Source: Telopea speciosissima (lineage: Eukaryota; Streptophyta; Magnoliopsida; Proteales; Proteaceae). Taken from it: 64,000 nucleotides of DNA. Shown here piece by piece: positions 12,291 to 23,464 of this stretch. The position numbers and the translations under genes were made by a program. The stretch's first letter is position 1. The number at the start of each line of letters is the position of its first letter. Location: positions 62,001 through 126,000 of the forward strand of contig NW_025317377.1 in assembly GCF_018873765.1 (NCBI RefSeq). Direction: 5' to 3'. The notes under the pieces are model-generated. The model was not told the DNA's origin, did no database searches, and saw nothing but the letters and a program-made list of their open reading frames with translations.

Positions 12291-13870
12291 GGGGTGGCCT
12301 AAGATCAACTTAAGAGTCGTTAATCATGCGGTTGGTCTGACCCGAGATGAACAAGAGTCGGTGAAAGCCACTCTTAGCAGCCCCCGGTTCGATGTACGAA
12401 ACTTGAAATCTGAGGCTTTCCTTTTCAAGTCGGGTCTCAGTCCGGGTCAGTCCGACCTCCTTTACACCTCTCAATTAATACTTTATATTACTATGCGCCT
12501 ATCCTAACCAATTCTCTCTTTTCTTTTCTTTTTTTCTTTCAATGAAGTTGGATCTAGCCCGGTTGAGTGCCGTTGTCACTAGGGCGGCGAAGCAGGACAA
12601 GAAGTCAGCTGATGGAGCTGCAAAGTCAAGACCCGAGCAAGAGAAGGACTCGAGGTTTTTTTCAAATAAAGGTAGGGAGAAGGAGAAAGCGAAAGGGGGA
12701 GTAGTTGATCCCAAGAGCAAGGGTTCTGGTCAGTCCGGGGGCCGTACTCCACCCCCCAAGTCTAATAATAATAAAAGAAAGAATGAGGAGCAGCAGATTC
12801 CTGATAGGCACGGGAAGACGCAAAGGCAGTCCAAGGAGAGTCACTCCTTGAATCGGGTCAGCGAGGACCAACTCCCCTTGACTGTGCTTTCCACCCGAAT
12901 CACAACGAATCGGCCTTCCCCTTAAAACCTTGGCTGGAATGTCAGTGCCGACGACTCGGCCTATGACAACTTCACCGTTGCTTGTGAAGTCCTGACAAAG
13001 GGTCACCCTCCTCGGGACACGACCCATTTCAAAGCCCTCTCTCGTGGTTGGTTCACAAATGTTGCATATAAGGAAGTGACCAAGGTTATCTCCTTACCTT
13101 TGCTTACCCTTATCCCCCCTCTTTTCATCGAAGTTAGGTCTTCATTTGCTTATTTCTTTCTCTTTTTTCAGAGATTACTTTCTTCTGTTGAGGCCATTCT
13201 GCGGGTCGAAGAGCTTATGGAGTCGAATCGTAAGCTGGCCCACGAGTTGAAAGAGTCTAAAGGGTTTATCAAGACCCTTAATAAAAGTAAGACTGAGACC
13301 GAAGCTAACCTAGGGAAGATCAGGACTAGCCTTTCTGAGACCATGACCCTGAACAACCAATTGTTAAATGAGCAGACCCGCCTTAATGATAGTATTAAGG
13401 TTATGTCTGACGAGCTCGAACGGGTCAGGTCGGAGAAGGCGAGGCTCAAAGAAGATTTTGCTACTCAGGTCGAGGCTACTCGGAGGGATGCCGTGGAGGC
13501 CTTCAAGTCTTCTGTGGAGTTTGAGGACCTGATTTATGAGTATAATGCAGAGGCCTTCTCTCTTGGTGCCAATACTACTTGCCACTACATCCACCAGAGC
13601 AACCCAGGGTATGACTTTTCCAATTACAAACAGTATGACCCTGTGGTTGAGAAGGAGGTGGCCGAAGTCGAGGAGAAGATTTTGAAGGAGGAAGCTGAGG
13701 ATAAAAACAAAATTACTGATGTTATCCCAGCTCTTTCTGAGGCCACCGCTCCCCTGGACAATCCGAAAGGTCTTGACGCCGACAAGTCCTCCCGAGCCCT
13801 TATTTCCAATGCTTCCAAGTTTCCCCTTACTGCCTCCAGTCAAGATAATGAAGAAGTTGTTGTTGATTGA
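12291..13870 (+). pseudogene. Antisense Tat gene, 3' part (coiled-coil C-terminal region)
   Basis: Continuation of the antisense gene after the LARD-like insertion. At 12294 the frame resumes (WPKINLRVVNHAVGLTRDEQ). A basic, Lys-rich segment follows from 12542, then DDSAYDNFTVACEV near 12950. A probable intron (13085-13171, GT...TTTTTTCAG) precedes a long open exon ending at 13870. That exon holds an extended coiled coil (about residues SVEAILRVEELMESNRKLAH onward for 110 residues) and an acidic tail. This layout, N-terminal mobile domain plus C-terminal coiled coil, is usual for Tat antisense ORFs. Stops and frame changes between 12430 and 13080 may be introns or decay, so the complete gene is treated as broken. 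Confidence 0.65.
13085..13171 (+). other. Probable intron in the antisense Tat gene
   Basis: Donor CAAG|GTTATC and acceptor after a pyrimidine tract (CTCTTTTTTCAG) join ...FTNVAYKEVTK to RLLSSVEAILRVEEL in frame. Confidence 0.6.
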
Positions 13871-14104
13871 TTTTTTTTTTTTTTTAAGAGCATGTGAACT
13901 ATTGGTACTTGATCAAGTCGGTCATTTTAGAGCCGACCCATAATGTAATTGGACGATCATACTTTCTAATGAACTACTTTTCCTCTATTACCTGTGCTTT
14001 TACTTTCTATATTTTCTTCATCCTTCTATATCTCTGTTCTCTACTTTGTGAGTGGTTCCCCTCAACTCCTTTTGGATAAGGACTTTTATGACTCATTGGT
14101 TCAA

Positions 14105-14815
14105 TGATCTGCCTCACCATTGAGGACTTATCTGACCCTGAAGTCTACCTCCCGGGTGAGGGCTATTCGTTCCTCATGGATGAGAACCTATTTGACCCTG
14201 AGGTCAGGTAGGTTGCCTCACGGGTGAGGGCTTTTTGGTCCTCACGGATGAGGATCTATCTGACCCTGAGGTCAGGTAGGCTGCCTCATGGGTGAGGTCT
14301 TGTTGTTCCTCAAGGATGATGACCTATCTGACCCTGAGGTCAGGTAGGTTGCCTCATGAGTGAGGGTTTATCGTTCCTCACGGATGAGGATCTATCTAAC
14401 CCTGAGGTCAGGTAGGCTGCCTCATTGGCGAGGTCTTATCGTTCCTCAAGGATGAGGACCTATCTGACCCTGAGGTCAGGTAGGCTGCCTCATGGGTGAG
14501 GTCTTATCATTCCTCAAGGATGAGGACCTATCTGATCCTGAGGTCAGGTAGGTTGCCTCACGGGTGAGGGCTTATCGTTCCTCACGGATGAGGATCTATC
14601 TGACCCTGAGGTCAGGTAGGCTGCCTCATGGTTGAGGTCTTATCGTTCCTCAAGGATGAGGACCTATCTGACCCTGAGGTCAGGTAGGCTCCCTCACGGG
14701 TGAGGGCTTATCGTTCCTCACGGATGAGGACCTATCTGACCCTGAGGTTAGGTAGGCTGCCTCATGGATGAGGGCTTGTCGTTCCTCATGAATGAGGACC
14801 TATTTGACCCTGAGA
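14105..14815. repeat. 68-bp tandem repeat array (11 copies) between the antisense gene and integrase
   Basis: The phrase GACCCTGAGGTCAGGTAGG recurs at almost exactly 68-bp spacing (near 14194, 14262, 14330 and on to 14806), with an earlier divergent copy 61 bp before. Each unit holds self-complementary words: CTGACC/GGTCAG, and CCTCA...TGAGG twice. Two unit types alternate, one with CACGGATGAGGATC and one with CAAGGATGAGGACC. Variable tandem arrays at this position are known from Tat/Ogre-lineage elements and have been proposed as seeds of satellite DNA. Confidence 0.9.
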
Positions 14816-14987
14816 TCCTTTGGAAAAGATTAAAAAGATTGCATGGTTAAAAGTATTAAGTTTCAAACTCCACTCTTTTGTATATTCCTTTTTGCTATGT
14901 GGCTGATATATGGTAAAAAATGCAGAAGAGAAATGGAGTGATTCCATTAGTTGTGGTCAGGTCGGGGTCTCCACTAGTAAAACCTTC

Positions 14988-16040
14988 TTAAATTCTTAGA
15001 GTTCCGTGGTCTTGGGATGTCTTCCCCTCCATAGTTTGTAGACGATAGGTTCCTAGTCGGATCATTCTGGAAACTATGTAAGGTCCTTCCCAATTTGGAG
15101 ATAACTTATTCGCATTTCTTGGATCTGATGCACTGGCCGTTCGGAGCACCAGGTCTCCTATTCTGAATGTCCTTGGTTGGACACAGGAGTTGTAGTATCG
15201 AGCCGTCCTCTGCTGGTAAGCCGCATTCCTGATCAGGGCGTTCTCGCGTATCTCATCCAAGAAGTCCAAGTTCGCTCGAAGTCCATCCTCATTCAGCTAT
15301 TCGTCGATAGTTATGACCTGATGTGACATTGCCAGGACTTCTACTAGCGCTAGGGCTTCCATGTCGTATGCCAATCTGAAAGGTGTTTCACCGGTTGGGG
15401 TCCAAACTGTGGTTCTATACGCCCACAAAACACTTGGTAGTTCATCGACCCATCTTCCCTTAGCCTCGAGCAGTCTTTTCTTAATTCCATCTAGTAGGGT
15501 TCAGTTCGTGACCTCTACCTACCCATTACACTGGGGGTGTATTACGAAAACCTTCCTGAACTCAATGTGGTAGTGCTCACAGAAGGCCTTAAAAGCAGGA
15601 TTGTCAAATTGCTTACCGTTGTTAGTAAGCAAGATCATAGGGAGGCCGAACTGATAGATGACCTTGTCGCGGAAGAACTTCTCCATGTTTTTCTCTGTGA
15701 TGGTTGCCAGGGGTTCTGCCTCCACCCACTTGGTGAAATAGTCTATGGTGACCACGAGGAACTTCCTATTTCCCAAGATGCTGGGGTGAAATTCCTAAGT
15801 AGGTCCATTCCCCACATAGCGAATGGTATGGGGCCGAGTACTGAGGTCAACAGGGTCGCTGGCCAATGGGGTATCGGAGCGAACAGTTGGCACTGTTCAC
15901 ATGTTCTAACATAACTCACTGCCTCCTCTTGCATCTTAGGCCAGTAGAAACCCTGCCGTAGGCTCTTATAGGCCAATGCCCAACCTCCTAGGTGATTGCC
16001 ACAGATTCCTTTGTGCACTTCAGCCAAAGCGTATCAGGCC
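14988..16040 (-). pseudogene. Tat integrase, degenerate
   Basis: The minus-strand reading gives the zinc-binding N-terminus (HKGICGNHLGG...CEQCQLFAP) at about 16020-15870, then the catalytic core with first Asp (VTIDYFTKWVEAEP) near 15750. The core continues to KQFDNPAFKAFC at about 15610. The second catalytic position reads LLTNNGKQ where the family has a TDNG motif, so Asp has become Asn. The C-terminal GPY-type region (FRIGDLVLRT...LSPNWEGPYIVSRMI) spans about 15170-15020. Frame breaks near 15745 and 15300-15515 make it non-functional. Confidence 0.85.
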
Positions 16041-16129
16041 CTTGCCGGCCCGAGGCAGCTCAAAAGTGGTGCGCTGACTGATCTCTTGTATAGCACTCCA
16101 TCTATCAAAGTACATCGAGCTGCTCTTCT

Positions 16130-17150
16130 TATAACTTTCTACGCTTCGGCTCGGTCAGTTGGCAGGATATCTTCTTTTAGATACGTGATGATCGGGTCCA
16201 TCCAGTTCGGTCCTTCTTCGATTACATTCACCTGGGGCTCCCCCCTATGTGATGGCTGCTTCAAGACCTCGACGTACACGGTCCGGTTGAGGTTTGACCA
16301 TTCTGCTGTTGCTAGCCTAGACAGTGCATCTGCCGACCCGTTCTCACATCTAGGTATATTATTTATCTCAAAGTAATCGAATGCCGAGATCAGTTCCCAA
16401 ACTTTTTCAAGATACTTTATCATCCTCTCCTCTTTAGCTTCGTAGCTACCCTGCACCTGGTTAACCACTAGTTGAGAGTCACTATGGGCAACCAGATGTT
16501 TGACCTCAACTGATCGCGTCACTCTAAGGCCGGCCAGTAGTGCTTCATACTCGGCCTCGATGTCCGACGTCAGAAATTTGAACCTGAGTGCGTACTAGAT
16601 CTTGAACCCTTCTAGACTCATTAAAATCAGGCCCGCCCCACTTCCAACAGAACTACTGACCCATCTATGAATAGTAGCCACGAGTTTGGGTCAACCTCTT
16701 CTCCTTCTTCGTCGACCTGAGTACACTCAACCAGGAAGTCTGCCAGGCTCTGCCCCTTGATTGCAGTATGGGGTTTGTAATTGATACAATGATCGCTGAG
16801 TTTGATGGCCCACCCGACCAGTTGACCAACTAGGTCGGGCTTGTGCAAGATTTTTTTTCAAAGGTTGGTTGGTCAGTACCATGATCGAGTGGCTTTGGAA
16901 GTAAGGTCTGAGTTTTCGAGCTACAACTACAAGAGAAAAAGCGATCTTCTCGACTTGCGAGTACCTTATTTCTGCATCCAGCAGCACATGACTTACATAA
17001 TAGATCGGTTGCAGAATCCAGCTATTCCTGTCCATCCTGATGAGGGCAGCACTTACTGCCATGTTCGATACGGCCAAGTACAACTGTAGTTCTTCTCCGT
17101 GTTCGGGTCGGGATAACAATGGAGCTCGTTCCAGGTATAATTTCAATTAT
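16130..17150 (-). pseudogene. Tat tandem RNase H domains, degenerate
   Basis: The first, Ty3-type RNase H begins near 17100 (LQLYLAVSNMAVSAALIR, with YYVSHVLLDAEIRYSQVEK). A connection region (YKPHTAIKGQSLADFLVE) follows. A second RNase H then reads SWLLFIDGSV and HSDSQLVVNQVQGSYEAKE, ending GSADALSRLA near 16320. A second, plant-type RNase H (aRNH) is diagnostic of Tat. At least two frame breaks lie near 16840 and 16620-16520. Confidence 0.82.
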
Positions 17151-17169
17151 TCGAAGCCCTCTTGGTACT

Positions 17170-17880
17170 CCACCGTCCACTAGAAGTCTTTGGGAGTTCT
17201 CATGTTCTTCAAGGTGGTAAAGAAGGGTAGACACTTCTCCCCGGCTCGGGCCACAAATCGGTTGAGAGCGACAACTTTCCCAGTCAACCTCTGTACCTCC
17301 CTAATAATTTGGGGCGGCTCCATCTCATGGATTGCTTTAATCTTCTCTGGGTTCGCCTCTATTCCTCGCTTTGATACAATGAATCCGAGGAACTTTCCCG
17401 AGGCTACCCCGAATACGCACTTTGTCGGATTCAGCTTCATTCTGTTCATCCTCAAACACTGGAAAATTTCCTCCAGGTCAGTCAAATGATGGTTGGCCCA
17501 GACACTTTTGACCAGCATATCGTCCAAGTAAACCTCCATGTTCCTACAGATCTGAGGTTTGAAAAGGTGGTTGACTATTCTTTGGTAGGTCGCTCCTGCA
17601 TTCTTCAATCCGAAGGGCATCACCCTGTAAAAGAAATTCCCTTGCTTGGTTCTAAAATTCATGTTCTCCTGATCCTCGTTCATTATGATCTGCTTATAGC
17701 CCGAGTAAGCGTCCATGAAGGTGAGCATTTCATGTCCTGCAGTCGCGTCAATGAGCTGATCTATACGGGGGGCAAGGGGTAACAATCTTTTGGGCAAGCT
17801 TTATTTAGATCGGTGAAGTCAACACACATTCTCCACTTCCCGTTAGACTTCGGGACCATGACCACATTTGAGAGCCAGGT
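17170..17880 (-). pseudogene. Tat reverse transcriptase, degenerate
   Basis: The minus-strand reading carries RT motifs in order: WRMCVDFTDLNKACPK (about 17835), MDAYSGYKQI, FFYRVMPFGLKNAGATYQR and the active site VYLDDMLVKS near 17535, then the thumb (FLGFIVSKRGIEANPEKI). One small frame break near 17780 separates the first motif from the rest. The YLDDM active site itself is intact. Confidence 0.88.
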
Positions 17881-18313
17881 TGGGAATTCAATTTCCTCAA
17901 TAAATCCTGAGTCCTTCAGTTTTTGTACCTTGACCTCTATCCTAATACCCTCTCAGAAGCGAAGTTTCTCCTCTTTTGCTGCACCGGCTTGCTTTTTGGA
18001 CTGATGTTGAGCCGATATTCTGTAATACTCTTGGGGATTCCTGGCATGTCCGCCACTAACCAGGCGAAAACATCCGTTTTAGCCCTTACGAATGCCATAA
18101 TTTCTTTCTTCTATTTTTCTTTCATTTGACTCCCGATCTGAACAGTTCGGTCCGGGTGTCCCTCACAGATCGGGACTACAATAATTTCTTCGACTGGCTC
18201 CCCCTCTGTGTGGCGAGCTCATCTCTGTGGTTGGGCACTTTGATCGGCAAGGCCATACCCCCGCAGTTGCTTTTGTTTTTCATGAAGGTGGCTTAGCATT
18301 CTCTTGACCTCTT

Positions 18314-18700
18314 CTAGTCAGTTCGGCATTCCCCCACTCCGTTGGGGGTCGGGAACGTTATCTTCAAATGCTTGGTAGACACGACTGCCCCTAGGGTGTT
18401 TAGGGCCGGTCGCCCTAAGATAGCATTGAAAGCCAAGACTGTCCTTACTACCATGAAATTTACTTTGATAGTAACTTCGTTTGGGTACTCCCTAGCGTTC
18501 ACGGGTATTCTTATGCTTCCTTCAATTCTAGCTACCGCTCCTAAGAATCCGTACAAGCTTGTTCCATCAAGCTTTCGTCCCCTAACCCAAACTATTGGTA
18601 GGCCTGGTACGAAAGCAGGTCCACTGAGGCCCCCGTATCGACCAAGATTCAATGGATGGGTCGGTCACGAATTATCATCTGTAGCACTATGGCATCATCA
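18314..18700 (-). pseudogene. Tat aspartic protease, frameshifted
   Basis: The active-site triad is visible as ILVDTGASVDLL at about 18615-18645. The downstream part (LDGTSLYGF...NAILGRPALN...VVSTKHLKITFPT) is in another frame. A single shift lies near 18590. The catalytic Asp-Thr-Gly is preserved. Confidence 0.75.
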
Positions 18701-20667
18701 TGTGGCCAACTGATACCCTCCATGTCCTCTCCGGTGAAGGTAATGGTCGGTTCGGACCTTACCATCTTCCTGGTCATCTCGGCCACTCCAATGAATCTAG
18801 CATGTGCCTTCGCCTTTCGAACCGACTCCTGTCCAGGGCCTCCTAAGATTGTCAACATGGGCATGTCCAGTGGTCTGCTCGACTGTCCTGTTTCCCAGTT
18901 GGGCTCTGGGCTCTTTTTTATCGTCTTCTCTTTTTCTTTCTCAGGCCTTTTTTCCTCCTTCTGGTTGTCCCTCCTTTCTTCTCTCCGCCCTTCCTGACCT
19001 CCTTCTCTATGGTCGGGTCGGTAGTCCCTCCTTTTGTCCATGTATCGGCCCAGGTGCCCCTCTTTAATCAGATTCTCGATCTCTCTTTTCAGTTGTCTGC
19101 AGTCTTCGGTGTCATGCCCCGTGTCTTTGTGGAATCTACAGTACTTGTGAGGGTTCCTGTCTTCAGCCTTCGAGAACATAGGACAGGGCCAGTTCAGTAG
19201 CCCTCTATTCTCGATCTACATTAAGATGTCCGACCGTCTAGCATTGAGCGGGGTGAACTCGGGACTAGGAGCCCTCTTAGGTCTGGGTCTTTTGTCGTCC
19301 TTCCTGTCGATCTTCTTGCCCTCCTTGTCCGAGGCCTTCTTCTTTTCCTAGACCCCGTTCGCCTCAATGCGTGCTGCAATGATTTCTGCCATGTTGGCAA
19401 ACTAATGGCATCGACTGATCAGCTCGGTATCTATTATGCCACTCTGCAGAGCATTGTACACCATCGAGTCATCGAGGTCGGGAATGTCCCAGGATTCCCG
19501 ATTGAACCGTGAGACAAAATCTCGAATCGTCTCATCCCGCCGTTGCTTGATGGCTAACAGGTTCGCCACAGTCTTCTTCTGTTGGATACTACTCTAAAAT
19601 CTTATGACGAATGCCCTAGTGAGTTCGGTAAAACCACCGACAAACCTCGGCCTTAGGTGTGAGAACCAGTAAGTTGCCGCTCCTTTCAGATATGCTGCGA
19701 AAAACCTGCACGATGCAGTGTCTGATCCGCCATAGACCATCATGATAGAGTTGAAGTAATTGACGTGGTCAATCGGGTCGGTTGATCCGTCATATAGGAC
19801 AAAGGTCAGCACCTTGAAGCCCCTTGGTAGGTCTGCTCCCATAATTCCTTCCACGAATGGATGTTGGTTCGTCATCGCCAGCATCTCCTCCGTCGCGTTC
19901 CTCCCAAAGCTTCAGTTTCATCGAGATCTTTCAGTCGTCGTCCGATCTCAATATCTTCAGGCCAAGTTTGAACGGCGTTCTCGATTCACGATGGTTCCCG
20001 AAAAGATCCTCGCCTACTCCCCACGGGCAAGGTACTTTTTCTATCACGCTCTAGATTCCCTCGGGATTGCCTTGAAACTGTTCTCTCTTGTTCCCTCCTC
20101 AGACTTCGATCAGCTCGGATCGGGGATCGCGCTTGTGATCCCGACCCGACCTCTTCTCGTGCCCTTTGATTTTGTAGCAACGGGGTCCGTCTCCCCGGCC
20201 GGGCTGAGCTGGCCCTGCTCTTGGTCCAGTGGACGGACCTACCTACCCATTCTAACACTCGCTGGTGCAGGGGTTGCTGCTGATGTGGCTGATTCGTCTC
20301 CACCCGTAAGAGACATGATCTCATCATCGCATTCGTCTCCGCGAGTTGGAGGTGTAGGTCATGTACTTGTGCGTTGGTTGCAGGAGCATTTGGATTGAGG
20401 TAGTGCACCCCCAGGGATGGCCGACATAGGTCTCGGTCCTCCTCCCTGGAATCCCGGGATCGGTAACGGTGGCGACGGAGGAAGGTTCTCCTCGATCAAG
20501 GCCTCCGAAGTCCGATGTACCTGGGCCATGGTGCCTGGTAGTGGAAGCATTACTCGGGTCGCCTGTCGAGTTACTGGACCACCATCAACTTGACTTCCTC
20601 TATGGCGAGAGCTCCCCGTGACTCTGCTATCCCCTGGTCGGGAATCGTTTGCCCTATCAATCACCAT
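18649..20667 (-). pseudogene. Tat gag, degenerate
   Basis: An N-terminal Pro-rich region (ENLPPSPPLPIPGFQ) near 20490 is followed by a Gln/Arg-rich linker (20400-19990). The capsid-like retrotransposon gag domain spans 19884-19594 (FKVLTFVLYDGSTDPIDHVN, AAYLKGAATYWFSHL). A zinc-knuckle-like segment reads KYCRFHKDTGHDTEDCRQLK near 19150, typical of Tat gag before protease. A charged region (KEEKRPEKEKEK) follows. Frame breaks occur near 20390, 19990-19884 and 19590-19180. Confidence 0.82.
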
Positions 20668-20689
20668 ACTCTATGCTTTTACATAGCAT

Positions 20690-20709
20690 TTCCCACAAAT
20701 GGTGTCAAT
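20690..20709 (-). other. Primer binding site region of the Tat element
   Basis: The minus strand reads ATTGACACCATTTGTGGGAA. This resembles the common gypsy leader TGGCGCCGTTTGTGGGAA with G-to-A changes at CpG sites, as expected from methylation-driven decay. Confidence 0.55.
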
Positions 20710-20712
20710 CTA

Positions 20713-21261
20713 TTGTGGCAAGATCTGGTTCGAGCTGTGGTCCACCTGGTTGGGCCAACTTGCACAGGTAGACAACAATAGACAAGAAAGTGCTGGCCTG
20801 GGCCGGTTAGTAGACCCCGATGCCTAAGTCAGACCTCTGCAACAGATAATATTCCCAAGTTAAGAACTTAAGGAAAATGAGTCGAGAGAGAGTCCCCTTT
20901 ACCTGGGTTAGGCATGTCTATTTATAGTTTCGATTTACTGGATCGATGTGTGTGCTTATTTGATCATAGACGGTAACATCGGCTTCATTTAGTCCTAGGT
21001 GGAATGATCTATGCTCGACGTGCGTCAAGATGGTAGTCATGCCGGAGGTGTGACTTTGACCTGATTGGGGTCTGTGGTTAGGTTAGTTAACCGTACCAAG
21101 TTCTCGGAGCGCGAGGCCAACCTGAGTCAATTATCGCGACCCAAGGTCTGGTGATGTTTGGTTCATGCCCTTCAACACCAGGTTTAACCCAATCGGTTCG
21201 GTAGTTGTCTAGTTCTCCTCGTTTTGCCTGGGATTTGGATGAGTCGAATTATGACTCATCA
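20713..21261 (-). repeat. Tat element 5' LTR
   Basis: Element start TGATGAGTC at 21261, direct repeat of 1-413 over 20849-21261. The inner end is placed at about 20713 from the following PBS-like sequence and is uncertain by a few bases. Confidence 0.85.
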
Positions 21262-21309
21262 GCCACTATGGCTGCCCCATCTCCCCCCCTTCTCATCCCA
21301 CTGGTGCCC

Positions 21310-22040
21310 ATCACTTTCTCTCTGTCAAGCTCACTTCAAAGAATTTTGTTTATTGGAAAACCCAGGTTGTTCCCTACTTGATTGGACAACGCCTCTTTGA
21401 CTACGTCAGTGGCGACAAACCACATCCTCAAGACCTGGTTGCCTATGCAAGTTGGAAAGAACATGATGCGTTTATCATGAGCCTTTTGATTTCCTCTCTT
21501 TCTGTGGATGCCCTTCCCTTAGCCGTTGGTCGTGATACGAGCATGGAAATTTGGGATGCGGTCCATCCAGCCTATAGTTCACCATCAACTACGTGCATTC
21601 TCTCCCTAAATGTCGCGTTACAGAATTTGGTTCACAAACATGATGAGACAGCTACCCAATTTCTCCATCGTGCCAAGGCACTCTCCGATGAGCTTGCCGC
21701 TGTCGGGGAGCCTCTCCCGCCTAAGGATTTTAATAGCCATATTTTTCGCTCCCTTCGTGATGAGTTTCAGAGCATCGTTCCAACGATGATGGCACGTCTA
21801 GACCCTATCTCCTATACTGAACTTCATGGGCTCCTCATAAGCCATGAATCTCTTCTCTAGTCTCACCGTGCAACTATAAATATCTCTACTTCTCCCATTG
21901 CCAATCTCTCTCAACATGGTACGGCGGGCGAGGCTGCGGCTTTGGTCGCTCCAACGCCTTTGCTCACAGCCCCTGTACGGTTTGTGGTCGCACCAATCAC
22001 CAGGCGGACACGTGTTACTATCGCAGCAAATCAGCCGGTA
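21310..22040 (+). pseudogene. copia-1 gag
   Basis: The reading LTSKNFVYWKTQVVPYLIGQ starts the UBN2-type copia gag. It continues open to a TAG near 21860 (FIMSLLISSLSV, WDAVHPAYSSPS, FLHRAKALSDEL). After the stop and a frame change, a CCHC zinc knuckle (CTVCGRTNHQADTC) is seen at about 21976-22017. The gag is complete in outline but broken at least twice. Confidence 0.85.
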
Positions 22041-22939
22041 ATAATACCACTAAGCCACTTCTCCTTCCCACTCCACCTTCTCAACCCTATTCCTCCCATC
22101 CTAACCCCCCCACTGCCTATTTCACAACCACTCCCCAACCCCACGTCTCCTCTTTCCCACAACAGCCCTACATGCCACCCTATCCCCCTCAGCCCTACAC
22201 GCCCTCTTATCCTCACCAGCCATACACGCCCATGCCATTTCATGACCAACCAACTACTGCTCATTTCTGGATCCCTGACACAGGTGCCACACATCATGCT
22301 ACTCCAGATTTACAGGCTTTTTCCACCTATGATCCATACTCAGGTAATAGTTAGTTACAAGTTGGAAACTGTACGGGCCTCTCCATCTCACATACTGGCC
22401 ATGTCTCTCTTCCTACCTCATCTTGTTCTTTTTCCTTGTCTAATGTCTTGCATGTTCCCTCTCTCACTTCTTCTCTTCTTTCTTTACAAAAATTCTGTTC
22501 TGAAATATATTTATTGAATTTCATTCTTCTCATTTTTTTTGTGAAGGATCCAGTGTCCAAGACAATCCTCCTCTCTGGGCCAAGTAAGAACGGCCTCTAC
22601 TCTTTGCCGGCCCCAAAGCTCGTCTGTGCCAATCTTGCTGCTTCCACTTCTTATGATCGTTGGCAACATCGTCTAGGTCATCCGCATGACCGTGTTCTTC
22701 ACCTAGTCCTCCATGATCAGCCGCCTCCCCGATCTCCTCATCTTTGCCCTGCTTGTTAAATGGGCAAGGCGCATTGAATTTCGCTTCATGAAACTTCTAC
22801 TCGTAGTTCTTTTCCATTAGACTTAGTTTTTAGTGATGTTTGGGGTCCTCACCCCACTGGCTCTTCTGAAGGCAATCATTATTTTGTAATTTTCCTAGAT
22901 TATTTTAGCAAGTATATTTGGTTTTATTCCCTTAAATTA
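22041..22939 (+). pseudogene. copia-1 protease and integrase N-terminal half
   Basis: A Pro/Tyr-rich linker leads to the protease active site (FWIPDTGATHHATPD) at about 22263-22310. Then come SNVLHVPSL, the pre-integrase motif (WQHRLGHPHDRVLH) near 22660, a degenerate CPAC, and the start of the integrase core (FSDVWGPHPTG). The core ends at KYIWFYSLKL, where the MULE-like insertion begins. A stop (TAG near 22352) and others interrupt it. Confidence 0.82.
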
Positions 22940-22940
22940 C

Positions 22941-23181
22941 AGGGGGAAATATAAGGACACCCCCTCAAATATGGCATGTTTTCATGTACACCCCCTAATC
23001 TTTAAAACCTTTCAAACACACCCCCTCATCTATTGAAAGTTAGTAAATTAGTCCATCAAACTAACTGTCGTTTAGTTTTAAACATTAATACTCCCCAACC
23101 AATTTTTTAGGACCAAATTACCCAAATTAAAAGTTTGAAGATGAAAATACCCTTTACCCTTTAGGGGTAAATACTAAATAC
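22941..23181 (+). repeat. Left terminal inverted repeat of the MULE-like element
   Basis: Aligns with the reverse complement of 25343-25575 at high identity, ending at GGGGTAAATACTAAATAC. Confidence 0.88.
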
Positions 23182-23464
23182 AAATCATGCCTTTTTTTTC
23201 CTAGTCTGCCATAGGGTTGGGCACATCTCTCTTGTACCGACCCCACCCCCATTTCCACTATTTTCCTCACCCCATCACTCCCTTGTACTGCTCCCATCTC
23301 CCAACACTTCAAATGACAAGGGTATTTTGTATGCTGATGAGCACATTTATGTGTGAAATCTTAGGGCATAAAGCATATATTTTACCACATTGGACAGAGT
23401 TACTCGGTGCTTTCTTGTGCTTTTCAAGTTTTAGGTGATTTCTTGTGAAAATAGAGGAGATGAT

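Larger units (their letters stand above)
1..21261 (-). mobile_element. Ty3/gypsy LTR retrotransposon, Tat lineage, degenerate and nested
   Basis: The element runs on the minus strand from its 5' LTR (about 20713-21261) to its 3' LTR (1-413, cut by the window edge). The order gag, protease, RT, RNase H, second RNase H, integrase is visible in decayed reading frames. The second RNase H-like domain, the antisense gene between integrase and 3' LTR, and the tandem array beside it are hallmarks of the Tat lineage (RIRE2, Grande, Retand relatives). The LTRs end TGATGAG at the 5' side and are roughly 90-95% alike by eye, so the insertion is not recent. A 10.6-kb LTR element (1660-12290) is inserted in it. 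The right end abuts the gag region of copia-1, which suggests Tat inserted into the 5' part of that element. The left target duplication lies outside the window. Confidence 0.9.

Noticed and set aside
13364..13843. 159-codon minus-strand frame opposite the antisense gene
   Set aside because: Mirror of the coiled-coil exon on the plus strand, which matches a known arrangement and has a splice signal.
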